From Oceanimonas aquatica (GTDB lineage Bacteria > Pseudomonadota > Gammaproteobacteria > Enterobacterales > Aeromonadaceae): a DNA stretch of 64,000 bases. The stretch's first letter is position 1. Every line of letters starts with the position of its first letter. Of the stretch, positions 16,022 to 24,876 are shown one piece after another. The stretch covers positions 216,728 through 280,727 of the forward strand of contig NZ_JAVBHX010000005.1 of NCBI RefSeq assembly GCF_030732065.1, in the 5' to 3' direction. The notes beneath the pieces are model-generated. The model was not told the origin of the DNA and did no database searches. It was given only the letters and a program-made list of their open reading frames with translations. The position numbers and the translations under genes were made by a program.

Positions 16022-18657
16022 GGCGTGTCTCCGGTCAGTTCATTCAGCAGGGCCAGCAGCCGGGAAATGTCCACCGGCTTGGTCAGGTAATCCCGGAACC
16101 CGGCCTGACGGGCCTGGCGTACTTCGTCCGGCATGGCGTTGGCCGACAGCGCCACCACCGGCACCTGCCTGGTGCGCGGATGCCGGCCCAGCAGCCGGGT
16201 GGCGTCAATGCCGCTCATGCCGGGCAGGTGAATATCCATCAGAATAAGATCCGGCGGGCTGGCGCAGGCCATTTCAAAGGCCAGCTCCGCCGAATGCACG
16301 CAGGCCAGCTCAAAGTCATCGAGATCCTCAAACAGATCGCACAGCAGCCGCTGGTTGGCCGGGTTGTCCTCCACATAGAGCACCCGCTTGCCGCCTTCGG
16401 CAATGGCCTCGCGCAGCGGCCGTTCTTCCGCCACCGGCGTGACCGCCGCCGGTGCCTCCAGCGGCAGATAAAACCAGAACTCGCAGCCCTCGCCCGGCAT
16501 ACTGTCGACGCCAATCTCTCCCTGCATCTGTTCGATGATGCTCTTGGTCAGGGCCAGGCCCACGCCGGTGCCTTCAATGGCGCCGTTTTCGGCCCCCAGG
16601 CGGTTAAAGGGCTGAAACAGCTGCTCGAGGTAATGGGCCTCAATGCCGGGACCGGTATCCCGCACCGAAATACGCATGCGCTTGCCGTCGCGCCGGCAGC
16701 CGATCTCCACCCGGCCGTTGGGCCGGTTGTACTTGATGGCGTTGGACAACAGATTGATCAACACCTGCTTGAGCCGGGTGTAATCGGCGGTGACGGTGCC
16801 GCAGCGCCCCGGTTGCATCAGCAACTGAATGCCCTGCTGCTGGGCCATGGGCGAGAGAATGTCGCAGGCCTCGCGCACCACGTCGGTCACGTCAATGGCT
16901 TCCAGCGACATGTCGAGGCGGCCGGCTTCGATGCGCGCCAGATCCAGCACCTCGTTGATCAGGTTCAGCAGGTGGCTGCCGCTTTTGTAGATTTGCTCCA
17001 CCTGGCGCTGCTGACGCTCCCCCAAAGGCGTGCGCCGGTTGTTCTGCAGCAATTGCGCAAAGCCCATGATGGCATTGAGCGGCGTGCGCAGCTCGTGGCT
17101 CATGGACGACAAAAACTCGCTCTTGGCCCGGCTGGCGCGCTCGGCTTCATCCCGGGCCTGACGCAGCTGCTCGGTAAAGGCCTCCCGCTCGTTAAGCTGG
17201 CGGTAGAGATTGATCAGCAGGGCACAGGTGGAGGTAAAGGGCTCCAGCCAGGCCACCAGTTCCTGACTGTAATCTTCGCGGCCGTTGGCGATGGCGTACA
17301 TGCCAATCACTCGGCCGTCGTCGAGAATGGGTACGCCCAGAAAATTGTGCAGGGGCGGGTGGCCGGGCGGAAAGCCGCCCCGGCGGGCATCGCTGGTCAT
17401 TTGGTTGCTGAGCACGGTCTGGCCACCGGCAAACACCTGGCCGAGCATGCTGTCGGGGTTGGTGAGCAGCATCTCCCCCGCCTGCAGCCTGAGCATCAAC
17501 TGGCGGGATTCCTCGCTCCAGGACAGATCGGTAATGGCGTGGATCTTGAGCGCCGGGCCGGTGTCGGCGGACAGCACTTCGCCAATCAGCGAATAGTCGC
17601 TGCCGGTAAGCTCACGCAGGGCTTCCTGCAAAAAGGCCCACAGCTGGTTGCCGGACATAAGCGCGTGGTAATCGGTCAGGCCCTTGTGCAGTACGCTCAG
17701 CAGCCGCTGCTGGCGCTCCAGCAAGTGAGCGGCCTTGCGCTCGCGCTGCTCGGCCCGATGCATTTCACTGAGGTCGGTCAGAATGCCGATAAACTCGGCG
17801 TCGTCGCCCTGACCGTCCCGGCGTACCTGGCCCACCGCCAGGTGCACCGGCACCTGATGGCCGTCCTTGTGCAGGGCCGCCACCCGGCGGCCCTTGCCGA
17901 TGACCCTGGCCTCACCGCCCTCGTGGTAGTTGTGCAGATACTGATCGTGATGCTCTGCCCACTGGGCCGGCATCAGCCGGCTGACATTCTGCCCCAGCAG
18001 TTCAGTGCGTTCATGGCCGAGCAGATTGAGGGCGTAATCGTTGATCTCCCGAATCCGGCCCCGGCCGTCGATGCGCACTATGCCGGCGGCGGCCCCCTGG
18101 GTAATGGCCTCATAACGGGCCAGCCGGCTGTCGCTCAGGTGCCCCTGCTCATTCAGCATCTGCCGCTTCCAGCGCAGCCGCAGCAGCGCCCGGGCCTGGC
18201 CGGCGAGTAATTCCAGCCGGCGCAGCTGTTCCTCGCTCAGGGTCCGGGGCTGGGTATCCAGCACCGCCAGCACCCCCAACACCAGGCCGGACTCCAGATA
18301 GAGGGGAAAGCCGGCATAAAAGCGCAGGCCGGGCTCACCGGTGACCAGGGGGTTGTCGGCAAAGCGCGGATCCTGGCCGGCGTCCTCGACGATCAACGGC
18401 GCGCCGTCGGCCACCACCCAACTGCAAAAGGCGATGTCACGGGGTGTTTCCTGCACCGACAGGCCGCGCCGGCCTCGAAACCACTGCCGGTTTTCGTCGA
18501 TAAGGGACACCACGCCCATGGGGGCATCGAGCAACAGGCAGGCCAGCTCCACCAGCTGATCGAATTCCGGATCCGGGGGGGTATCGAGAAGGCACAACTG
18601 GTGCAGGCAGGCCAGTCGGTCCGACTCGTTGGCAGGCAAAGGCGCAGTGGTTTTCAT
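16018..18657 (-). CDS. Hybrid sensor histidine kinase: GAF-PAS-GAF-HisKA-HATPase-REC
   Basis: This soluble kinase of about 879 residues reads in order: GAF (ending [14 protein letters not shown]), PAS ([17 protein letters not shown]), a second GAF ([20 protein letters not shown]), a short coiled linker, HisKA ([20 protein letters not shown], phospho-His), HATPase_c (N-box [25 protein letters not shown]) and a C-terminal REC ([12 protein letters not shown], acceptor Asp in [11 protein letters not shown]). No membrane span is present, so the signal is cytoplasmic or diffusible. An ATG at 18666 is also in frame, but the one at 18657 is better spaced from a GGGA ribosome site. It is coupled to the EAL regulator downstream. 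Confidence 0.9.
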   Translation of the reverse strand: MKTTAPLPANESDRLACLHQLCLLDTPPDPEFDQLVELACLLLDAPMGVVSLIDENRQWFRGRRGLSVQETPRDIAFCSWVVADGAPLIVEDAGQDPRFADNPLVTGEPGLRFYAGFPLYLESGLVLGVLAVLDTQPRTLSEEQLRRLELLAGQARALLRLRWKRQMLNEQGHLSDSRLARYEAITQGAAAGIVRIDGRGRIREINDYALNLLGHERTELLGQNVSRLMPAQWAEHHDQYLHNYHEGGEARVIGKGRRVAALHKDGHQVPVHLAVGQVRRDGQGDDAEFIGILTDLSEMHRAEQRERKAAHLLERQQRLLSVLHKGLTDYHALMSGNQLWAFLQEALRELTGSDYSLIGEVLSADTGPALKIHAITDLSWSEESRQLMLRLQAGEMLLTNPDSMLGQVFAGGQTVLSNQMTSDARRGGFPPGHPPLHNFLGVPILDDGRVIGMYAIANGREDYSQELVAWLEPFTSTCALLINLYRQLNEREAFTEQLRQARDEAERASRAKSEFLSSMSHELRTPLNAIMGFAQLLQNNRRTPLGERQQRQVEQIYKSGSHLLNLINEVLDLARIEAGRLDMSLEAIDVTDVVREACDILSPMAQQQGIQLLMQPGRCGTVTADYTRLKQVLINLLSNAIKYNRPNGRVEIGCRRDGKRMRISVRDTGPGIEAHYLEQLFQPFNRLGAENGAIEGTGVGLALTKSIIEQMQGEIGVDSMPGEGCEFWFYLPLEAPAAVTPVAEERPLREAIAEGGKRVLYVEDNPANQRLLCDLFEDLDDFELACVHSAELAFEMACASPPDLILMDIHLPGMSGIDATRLLGRHPRTRQVPVVALSANAMPDEVRQARQAGFRDYLTKPVDISRLLALLNELTGDTP

Positions 18658-18728
18658 TATCAACATCCCGTGTCAAAGCGTGCGTCACTATAAAGCGCGT
18701 GATTCTTCGCGCATCTTAACGCGCCCCC

Positions 18729-18756
18729 CAAACAAAAACGACCCGTACGGGTCGCT
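18729..18756 (-). terminator. Rho-independent terminator of the cytochrome bd operon
   Basis: A perfect palindrome CGACCCGTACGGGTCG (18739-18754) is followed on the minus strand by a T-rich tract (TTTTTGTTT). It lies 25 bases past the stop of the small gene 18780-18887, and upstream of the hybrid kinase start. Confidence 0.8.
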
Positions 18757-18779
18757 TTGTGATGGGTTTCAATTTGGAT

Positions 18780-18887
18780 TCATAAGAATCCAGTTAGTGA
18801 CCGTATAGCCATGCCAATCAGGGTGATCCCCCCTACCCCGGCGAGATACAGGCCGGCAAACCACAGCCAGCTTTTCTTGCCGGCCAT
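18780..18887 (-). CDS. Small single-span membrane protein at the end of the bd oxidase operon (DUF2474/CydX-like)
   Basis: This 35-residue ORF begins MAGKKSWLWFAGLYLAG and continues with a hydrophobic span ending IRSLTGFL. Its ATG shares one base with the cioB stop (TGATG), so it is translationally coupled. A basic N-terminus, aromatic pair and single transmembrane helix placed after the CioB gene are what I know of DUF2474 proteins. These are small partners of cyanide-insensitive-type bd oxidases, analogous in position to CydX of E. coli. It is too short for usual gene finders. Function as a structural subunit is inferred. Confidence 0.8.
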   Translation of the reverse strand: MAGKKSWLWFAGLYLAGVGGITLIGMAIRSLTGFL

Positions 18888-19882
18888 CAGTAGCCTTCCT
18901 CGAAGTCTTCCACCTTGCCGGAAAAGATACGGTAACCCCACAGGGTATAGGCGCAGATCAGCGGCAGAAAGATGGCAATGCTCGGCAGCAGGAAGGTGAG
19001 GCTGGAATCAGGTGCACTGGCCTGCCACAGGGTGAGCTGGTGCGGGATCAAATACGGGAACAGGCTCACCACCAGGCCGCCAAAGCCCAGCAGAAACAGG
19101 CCACAGGCCAGCCAGAAGGGCCGGGTCTCGTGAGGCTCGCCGTCCAGATCCCGGTACAGCAAAAAGCCAAGCACCGCGCTCAGCAGCGGCAGCGGCGACA
19201 GCCACAGCAGATTGAGGCCGTCAAACCAGCGAGCGCTCACTTCCTCGTTGGCCAATACCATCCACAGGCTGAGTACCAGCAGAATCATCATAATGGCCAC
19301 CACCAGCCGTCGGCCCAGATGGGCGGCCCGGGCCAGCATGGGATCCCGGCTTTTCAGCACCAGGTAGCAACAGGCCAGCAGGGCATAAGCCACCATCAGC
19401 GCAAAGCCGGTGAAAATACTGAAGGGGCTGAGCCAGGCCAGCGCGCCCAGCTCGCCGGGGCCGGCCTCCACACCCTGCACCACGGCGCCGAGAATAGCGC
19501 CCTGGCAAAAGGTGGCCACGGTGGAGCCGAGCCAGAACGACTTGTCCCACCAGGGCTTGGAGCGATGCGACTTGAAACGGTATTCAAAGGCCACACCACG
19601 GAATATCAGCCCGATCAGCATGATGATAATGGGCGTATACAGGGTCGCCAGTATGCCGGCGTAGGCCGCGGGAAAGGCGGCGAACAACACCACGCCGCCA
19701 AACACCAGCCAGGTTTCATTGCCGTCCCACACATGGGAGATGGAGCGCATCATGTGATCCCGCTCGCCCTCGGATTGAAACCAGGGATACAGAATGCCAA
19801 GGCCCAGATCAAAGCCGTCCAGCACCACGTACATCAGGACCGCAAAGCCCAGCAGCAAATAATAAAACAGTGCCAGATCCAT
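18887..19882 (-). CDS. cioB: Cytochrome bd-type ubiquinol oxidase subunit II
   Basis: This 331-residue membrane protein has about eight hydrophobic helices and begins MDLALFYYLLLGFAVLMYVVLDGFDLG, the classic subunit II N-terminus with conserved DGFDLG. Length is shorter than E. coli CydB (379) and fits the CioB/YthB-like group. It supports subunit I in reducing oxygen with quinol electrons in the inner membrane. It starts one base after the cioA stop, and its own stop overlaps the small 35-codon gene. Confidence 0.93.
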   Translation of the reverse strand: MDLALFYYLLLGFAVLMYVVLDGFDLGLGILYPWFQSEGERDHMMRSISHVWDGNETWLVFGGVVLFAAFPAAYAGILATLYTPIIIMLIGLIFRGVAFEYRFKSHRSKPWWDKSFWLGSTVATFCQGAILGAVVQGVEAGPGELGALAWLSPFSIFTGFALMVAYALLACCYLVLKSRDPMLARAAHLGRRLVVAIMMILLVLSLWMVLANEEVSARWFDGLNLLWLSPLPLLSAVLGFLLYRDLDGEPHETRPFWLACGLFLLGFGGLVVSLFPYLIPHQLTLWQASAPDSSLTFLLPSIAIFLPLICAYTLWGYRIFSGKVEDFEEGY

Positions 19883-19883
19883 C

Positions 19884-21290
19884 TCAGTTCTCCACCACGT
19901 CGTGTTGCAGTTTCTTCACCCAGGCCAGGGCAAAACCGGGGGCCTTGACGCCAATCATGTGCTGCTCCAGCCGGGCCATGTCCGGCGGCCCCTTGCGCAC
20001 CAGCTTGGCCATAAAGTAGAGGTACACGAAAAACAGCAGGCTGTAGGTGAGCACGAACAGGGTGAGCGAAAACAACACCCGCTCCGCCGGCAACGGTGAC
20101 ACCACCTCCATGGTGCGCACCAGGCCGTGCACCAGCCAGGGCTGGCGGCCCACCTCGGCCACGTACCAGCCGGCCAAGGTGGAGATGACACCCGAGGGGA
20201 TCATCAGCATCATCAGCCACTGGAAGGACTTGCTGTCGAACCGGCCATGCTTGCGGCGCAGCCACAGTCCCCACAGGGCGGCGCCGATCATCAGCACGCC
20301 CAGCCCCACCATGATGCGGAAGGAATAAAACACCAGCGGCACATAGGGACGCTCGTCGGCGGGCACCGATTTCAGGCCCTGCAACTCGCCGTCGGCCTCG
20401 TGGGTTAGGATCAATGAAGCCAGCTTGGGAATTTTAATCTCGAAATGGTTGGTCTCGGCCTCCATGTCGGGCACGGCAAACAGCAGCAGCGGCGCACCAC
20501 TTTCGCTTTCGGGCCAGATCCCTTCCATGGCCGCCACCTTGATGGGCTGGTGCTCTTTCACGTTCAGGCCGTGAAAGTCACCGACAATGGCCTGCAGCGG
20601 CGCCAGCAGCAGCGCCGCCCACAGCGCCATCGACAACCCTTTGCGACCAAAGGCGCGATCCCGGCCCTTGTACAGGTACCAGGCACTGATGCCGCCAATC
20701 AGAAAGGTGGCGCTGAGCATGGCTGCCAGCAGCATGTGGACCAGCCGGTAGGGCATGGACGGGTTAAAGATCACCTCCATCCAGCTGGCCACTTCAAAGC
20801 GGCCATCCACCAGCTCATAGCCCGCCGGGGTCTGCATCCAGGAGTTGGCGACGATGATCCAGAACGCCGAGATCCAGGTGCCCAGTGCCACCACGCAGGT
20901 GGAGAAGAAGTGCAGCTTTTCCCCCACCCGTTGCCAGCCGAACAGCATGACGCCGAGAAAGCCCGCTTCCAGGAAAAAGGCGGTCAGCACTTCGTAGGCC
21001 ATCAGCGGCCCGAGCACGGCGCCGGTGATCTCGGAGAAGCGGGAAAAGTTGGTGCCGAACTCGTAAGACAGCACGATCCCGCTCACCACCCCCATGCCGA
21101 AGGTGATGGCAAAAGGCTTGATCCAGAACTTGGCCAGCTGAAAATACACCGGGTTGCGGGTTTTCAGCCAGAGCCCTTCCCAGATGGCAATGGCGGTGGC
21201 CAGACCTATGGTCATGGCCGGAAAGATAATGTGAAAACTGACGGTAAAGGCGAACTGTATTCGCGACAAAATGGCGGCATCGAGCTCCAC
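19884..21290 (-). CDS. cioA: Cytochrome bd-type ubiquinol oxidase subunit I (short Q-loop, CioA-like)
   Basis: This 468-residue haem-bearing subunit starts with GTG at 21290, preceded by a strong AAGGAGG. Visible ligands are His20 in [15 protein letters not shown] (haem b595 side), a conserved GREx-type loop region, and Met in [11 protein letters not shown] (haem b558). The predicted Q-loop between [13 protein letters not shown] and that Met is shorter than in E. coli CydA (522 residues), which places it in the cyanide-insensitive (Cio) class. The operon order is 32-codon ORF, cioA, cioB, 35-codon ORF. A sigma-54-type promoter lies upstream (21437-21452) and an NtrC-type activator is encoded divergently. 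Confidence 0.93.
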   Translation of the reverse strand: MELDAAILSRIQFAFTVSFHIIFPAMTIGLATAIAIWEGLWLKTRNPVYFQLAKFWIKPFAITFGMGVVSGIVLSYEFGTNFSRFSEITGAVLGPLMAYEVLTAFFLEAGFLGVMLFGWQRVGEKLHFFSTCVVALGTWISAFWIIVANSWMQTPAGYELVDGRFEVASWMEVIFNPSMPYRLVHMLLAAMLSATFLIGGISAWYLYKGRDRAFGRKGLSMALWAALLLAPLQAIVGDFHGLNVKEHQPIKVAAMEGIWPESESGAPLLLFAVPDMEAETNHFEIKIPKLASLILTHEADGELQGLKSVPADERPYVPLVFYSFRIMVGLGVLMIGAALWGLWLRRKHGRFDSKSFQWLMMLMIPSGVISTLAGWYVAEVGRQPWLVHGLVRTMEVVSPLPAERVLFSLTLFVLTYSLLFFVYLYFMAKLVRKGPPDMARLEQHMIGVKAPGFALAWVKKLQHDVVEN

Positions 21291-21299
21291 GGGTCCTCC

Positions 21300-21398
21300 T
21301 TAGCGGGCCAGCCGGCGGCGTACCAGTGCCGGCAGCCCCGCCATCAGAAGAACAACAAGGATTGCGGAAAATTCCATCAACAGCGTGATCAGGTTCAT
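21300..21398 (-). CDS. Putative 32-residue single-span membrane protein leading the bd oxidase operon
   Basis: This short ORF encodes MNLITLLMEFSAILVVLLMA followed by GLPALVRRRLAR: one hydrophobic helix and an arginine-rich end, a plausible topology signal. Its TAA stop is merged with the AAGGAGG ribosome site of cioA (TAAGGAGG), 9 bases before the GTG start. It lies about 28 bases after the transcription start predicted from the sigma-54 promoter. It could be an extra small oxidase subunit or a leader peptide that opens the cioA ribosome site. Its own ribosome site is weak. I do not recognise a family. Confidence 0.55.
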   Translation of the reverse strand: MNLITLLMEFSAILVVLLMAGLPALVRRRLAR

Positions 21399-21436
21399 TA
21401 TTGTTTTGCTCACTCGTTAGTCTGGTGAGCTGGTTC

Positions 21437-21452
21437 TGCATGAAGCGTGCCA
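21437..21452 (-). promoter_or_regulatory. Sigma-54 (-24/-12) promoter of the cytochrome bd operon
   Basis: The minus-strand sequence TGGCACGCTTCATGCA matches the sigma-54 consensus TGGCACGNNNNTTGCW at every fixed base but one, with the invariant GG and GC correctly spaced. It points at the oxidase operon, giving a start site near 21426 and a 5' leader of about 28 bases before the 32-codon ORF. The neighbouring divergent gene pair encodes an NtrC-family activator, the type of protein such a promoter requires. Confidence 0.7.
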
Positions 21453-21529
21453 GCCTTTTAAAAACCCCGCCCCGCCTTGCTTTGGATCAATAAAAACGCA
21501 AAAACTTGTGTTCACCGACAACAGGGTTT

Positions 21530-21552
21530 ACAGTTTTTTCGCTTCCAACTGT
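21530..21552. promoter_or_regulatory. Inverted repeat ACAGTT-N11-AACTGT, candidate enhancer site
   Basis: A perfect 6-bp inverted repeat with an 11-base spacer lies about 100 bases upstream of the sigma-54 promoter of the oxidase operon, the usual position of an NtrC-type activator site. It is also about 30 bases ahead of the kinase start, so it could serve autoregulation. Assignment to the adjacent regulator is inference. Confidence 0.4.
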
Positions 21553-21583
21553 CAACGTCATTTACACCCGGACTCGCCGATTC

Positions 21584-23452
21584 ATGCCCCTGGAACTCGC
21601 CTTTGAACTGATGATGATACTTACCAGCGGCTGCGCCCTGCTGGTATCGGCCTGGCTGTTCTGGCGCGCCCGTAACCGGCGCAGCATGAAGGCACTGGCG
21701 GGCTTTGGCATCATGATGGCGCTGTGGTGCGCGGGCCATGTGGCGGTGTTTTACGGCCTGCACGATCTCGGCATGGCGCTGATACTGGCCAACCCGCTAA
21801 TGCCCACCTTCTTTCTCGACTTTGCCATTGGCTTTGTCAATCAGGGCCCGGGGCAGCACCCCTGGCTGAGCCGGCTGGCCCGCTATCGCGGCCTGCTCTA
21901 TACCGCCGCCATGCTGGTCAGCTCACTCACCCTGTGGCGGGGGGGCGGCGACATCATCGGCTTTGGCCCCTTTGAGCACTATTTCGTGTTTCGCGGCAGC
22001 GGCTGGTTCAATATCGGTTACACCATTTTCATCGGCGTGCTGGCCCATGCCCTGCTGCTGTGGGGCTTTGTACGCCAGCGAGGCAACCGCCGCCGCTCCA
22101 TTGCCGCCATGTTTGCCGCCGGCGCCTGGGGGCTGCTGCTGGCCACCAGCTTTATTTTTCCGTCACTGGGGCTGCTGTGGTACCCCTGGCCCATGCTGCT
22201 GCTGCCGAGCTATGTGCTGCTGCTGGTCTACGGCGTGGTGCGCTACCAGATGCTGGAAGTCAACGCCTGGGCCAACCGGGCGCTGCTGTGGATTTTGATG
22301 ACCACGCTGCTGCTGGGGCTGATGGCGCTGTTCAGCGCCATGGCCGGACGCCTGGGAATGCAGGCCCTGGCTGCCGTGCCCCAGTGGCAGCTGTGGCTGT
22401 ATTCGCTGCTGCTGCTGATGCTGGCGCTGGCCCTGTATCAGCCGGTGAGCAAGCTGGTAGAACGGCTCATTTATCCGGGCAGCCGGCTCGATGAACAGCT
22501 GCTCGACACCTGGCTGGCGCAGCTGCGCGATGCCGACGGCTGGGCGTCACTGGCCGACACCGCCCAGCGGCTGCTGGCCCGGCAAATGGGCCAGCCGGTA
22601 ACAGTACGGCTGCTGAACCGGCCGCCGTTGTTGCAGCCCGGTAGCGGGCTGGAGCTGTGGTGCCTGCACCAGGCCCAGGGCTGGCAATTCCGGCTCAAGG
22701 GCTTTGACGATGTGACGCCGGGCATGCGCCTGACCGCCGAGGTGTTCGGCTCTCTGCTGGCCACCCGCTGCGGCCTGCTGGAGCGCTCGCTGCAACTGGC
22801 CGAGGCCGAGCGCAAGCGGGTGTCGGAGCAGCACCTGGTGGAGCTGGGCGGCCTGTCGGCGGCCATGGCCCATGAGCTGCGCAACCCGCTCAATATTATC
22901 TCCATGGCCACCGCCGGTCTGGAGGCGGATCGCAAGGCCATGATTCAGGACCAGCTCAAGCGCGCAGATCGGCTGATCGTCGACATGCTGGCCTACTCCG
23001 GTCAGCTGCAAATTCAGCCCAGATCCCTGCCCCTGGCCCCCCTGCTGGAAAGCCTGCGGCCGCAGTTTGACTGGCAGCAAGTGACCTTTGATTACGCCCT
23101 GCCGAACGATTATTGCCTGTACGCGGATCCATACCGGCTGCAGCAGGTGCTGACCAACCTTATCGACAACGCCCTGTCGTTTTTACGCAATCGCCCGGAT
23201 GGCCACCTGCGGCTTGAAAGCAGCCCCAACCCCGGCGTGCTGTGGCTGCACAACAACGGCCCGGCCATCGAGCCCGACATGCAGGACAGCCTGTTCCGGC
23301 CGTTTGTGACCCGTCGGCCCGGTGGCAGCGGCCTGGGGCTGGCCATTGTTCAGCGCATTATGGAGGCCCACGGCGGCCATATTCGCCACCGACACGACGC
23401 CGGCTGGCCGGTAACCTTTGAGCTGACCTTTCCCGAGGAGTCCACATCATGA
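21584..23452 (+). CDS. Membrane sensor histidine kinase with multi-span N-terminal sensor
   Basis: This 622-residue protein begins MPLELAFELMMILTSG (ATG at 21584); an upstream in-frame start at 21506 is non-ATG and adds a hydrophilic tail, so it was not chosen. Roughly eight hydrophobic segments fill the first 300 residues, followed by a GAF-like region, HisKA (LSAAMAHELRNPLNIIS, phospho-His) and HATPase_c (NLIDNALSFL, GGSGLGLAIVQRI). The C-terminus overlaps the NtrC-type regulator gene by four bases. The layout recalls PrsK kinases of the PEP-CTERM system, but no PEP-CTERM genes are near. Divergence from the bd oxidase operon suggests respiratory, quinone or membrane-state sensing; this is inference. 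Confidence 0.88.
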   Translation: MPLELAFELMMILTSGCALLVSAWLFWRARNRRSMKALAGFGIMMALWCAGHVAVFYGLHDLGMALILANPLMPTFFLDFAIGFVNQGPGQHPWLSRLARYRGLLYTAAMLVSSLTLWRGGGDIIGFGPFEHYFVFRGSGWFNIGYTIFIGVLAHALLLWGFVRQRGNRRRSIAAMFAAGAWGLLLATSFIFPSLGLLWYPWPMLLLPSYVLLLVYGVVRYQMLEVNAWANRALLWILMTTLLLGLMALFSAMAGRLGMQALAAVPQWQLWLYSLLLLMLALALYQPVSKLVERLIYPGSRLDEQLLDTWLAQLRDADGWASLADTAQRLLARQMGQPVTVRLLNRPPLLQPGSGLELWCLHQAQGWQFRLKGFDDVTPGMRLTAEVFGSLLATRCGLLERSLQLAEAERKRVSEQHLVELGGLSAAMAHELRNPLNIISMATAGLEADRKAMIQDQLKRADRLIVDMLAYSGQLQIQPRSLPLAPLLESLRPQFDWQQVTFDYALPNDYCLYADPYRLQQVLTNLIDNALSFLRNRPDGHLRLESSPNPGVLWLHNNGPAIEPDMQDSLFRPFVTRRPGGSGLGLAIVQRIMEAHGGHIRHRHDAGWPVTFELTFPEESTS

Positions 23453-24810
23453 CCACGGCCCGTATTATCGTCATCGACGACGAGCCCGCCTTTCGCACCC
23501 TGAGCGCCCAGTGGCTGCAGGCGGAAGGCTACGAGGTGCACACCGGCGCCGATCTCGATGCCCTGCGCACCCTGCTGGCGCAAGTGGATGCCGATCTGAT
23601 CCTGCTGGATCTGTCGCTGCCGCCTCAGTTCGATCCCCACCACACCCTGAGCGCCCTGCCCGAATTCACGGATCGCCCGGTGATCATTCTGACCGGCCAC
23701 GGCGAGCGGGAGCTGGCGCTGGAAGCCCTGCGTCAGGGCGCCTGGGATCTGCTGGCCAAGCCGATGGATCCGGATCTGCTGGCGGTGGTGATCCGGCGCG
23801 CCATTACCAAGCACCAGCTGGTGCGCGAGCTCAACAGCCTGAAAACCCGCATGGGCCGGCAACACCCCATCACTACCCTGATTGGCGCCTCGCCGGCCAT
23901 GAACACTACCCGCGCCCTGGTCAGCCGTATTGCCCCCACCGATGTGCGGGTACTGGTGACCGGCCCGTCGGGCACCGGCAAGGAAGTGATTTCCCGCGCC
24001 ATTCACGATCTCAGCAATCGGGCCGGTGGCCCCTTTATTTCGGTGCATTGCGGCGCCATTCCCGCCGAGCTGCTGGAAAGCGAGCTGTTTGGTCACATCA
24101 AAGGGGCCTTTACCGGTGCCGACCGCAACAAGGACGGCCTGCTCAAGCTGGCTGACGGCGGTACCCTGTTTCTTGATGAAATCGGCGACATGCCCGCAGC
24201 CATGCAGGTGAAATTGTTGCGTGTATTGCAGGAAGGCAGCTTCTATCCGGTGGGCGGGCGAGAGCTTGAAACCATTAACGTAAGGGTGATCTCCGCCACC
24301 AACGCCAGCCTGCCCGACAAGGTGGCCAGCGGCGAATTCCGAGAGGATTTGTTTTACCGCATCAAGGGCGTGACCATTGAAACCCGGCCTCTGGACGAGC
24401 GCCCGGAAGACATTCCGCTGCTCATCAGCCATTTTCTCGAATTGCAGGCTCAAGCCAGCAGCCAAGCGCCCCTGCACCCGGACGCCGCCGCCTTTCAATG
24501 GTTTATTCAGCGACGCTGGCCGGGCAATGTGCGCGAGCTGAAAAGCACCCTCGACAGCGTGGCTGCCATCGCTCAGGGGGGCATTATTACCCTGGACGAC
24601 ATCGCCCTGCTCTACCCCGACGCCAGAGAACATACCCCCGCCCCGCTTACGGCGGCCGGTGATACCCTTGACGCCCAGGTACGGGCCCTGGAAATAACGC
24701 TTATCACCGACGCCCTGGCCCGCCACGACAACAACCGCACCCATGCCGCCCAGGCCCTGGGGCTGTCGCGCCAGGGCCTGCTGAAAAAGATTGAGCGTTA
24801 CGGACTGTAA
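23449..24810 (+). CDS. NtrC-family sigma-54-dependent response regulator
   Basis: This 453-residue activator has a receiver domain (acceptor Asp in LILLDLSLP), an AAA+ domain with Walker A GPSGTGKE, the sigma-54 contact loop GAFTGA followed by Walker [12 protein letters not shown], and a C-terminal Fis-type helix-turn-helix ([19 protein letters not shown]). The intact GAFTGA loop means it should activate sigma-54 RNA polymerase. The best candidate target in sight is the -24/-12 promoter at 21437-21452 in front of the bd oxidase operon. It is coupled to the kinase gene by an ATGA overlap. Confidence 0.92.
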   Translation: MTTARIIVIDDEPAFRTLSAQWLQAEGYEVHTGADLDALRTLLAQVDADLILLDLSLPPQFDPHHTLSALPEFTDRPVIILTGHGERELALEALRQGAWDLLAKPMDPDLLAVVIRRAITKHQLVRELNSLKTRMGRQHPITTLIGASPAMNTTRALVSRIAPTDVRVLVTGPSGTGKEVISRAIHDLSNRAGGPFISVHCGAIPAELLESELFGHIKGAFTGADRNKDGLLKLADGGTLFLDEIGDMPAAMQVKLLRVLQEGSFYPVGGRELETINVRVISATNASLPDKVASGEFREDLFYRIKGVTIETRPLDERPEDIPLLISHFLELQAQASSQAPLHPDAAAFQWFIQRRWPGNVRELKSTLDSVAAIAQGGIITLDDIALLYPDAREHTPAPLTAAGDTLDAQVRALEITLITDALARHDNNRTHAAQALGLSRQGLLKKIERYGL

Positions 24811-24826
24811 CCGGACATTCAGACAC

Positions 24827-24856
24827 AAAAATGCCGGCTCGAGGAGCCGGCAAAAA
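24827..24856 (-). terminator. Rho-independent terminator of the M48 protease gene
   Basis: The stem GCCGGCTC (24833-24840) pairs with GAGCCGGC (24844-24851) and is followed on the minus strand by ATTTTTG. It lies 21 bases past the protease stop. On the plus strand no T-run follows, so it does not obviously serve the regulator gene. Confidence 0.8.
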
Positions 24857-24876
24857 ACTAACAAGGAAGAACTCGA

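Noticed and set aside
14243..16090. 615-codon open frame on the plus strand
   Set aside because: It is a shadow of the REC-GGDEF-EAL gene, with no recognisable domains.
16180..18210. 676-codon open frame on the plus strand
   Set aside because: It lies entirely opposite the hybrid kinase gene, whose domains are unmistakable; the antisense protein has no family motifs and is a by-product of high GC.
21506..21583. Upstream non-ATG start for the membrane histidine kinase
   Set aside because: It adds a hydrophilic tail before the first membrane helix and overlaps the candidate enhancer dyad; the ATG at 21584 gives a normal sensor start.
21584..24810. PEP-CTERM PrsK-PrsR system
   Set aside because: The domain layout is similar, but no PEP-CTERM protein, exosortase or linked exopolysaccharide gene is adjacent; the oxidase operon is the neighbour.
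23350..24864. 504-codon minus-strand frame opposite the sigma-54 regulator
   Set aside because: It is antisense to an intact NtrC-family gene and shows no motifs.
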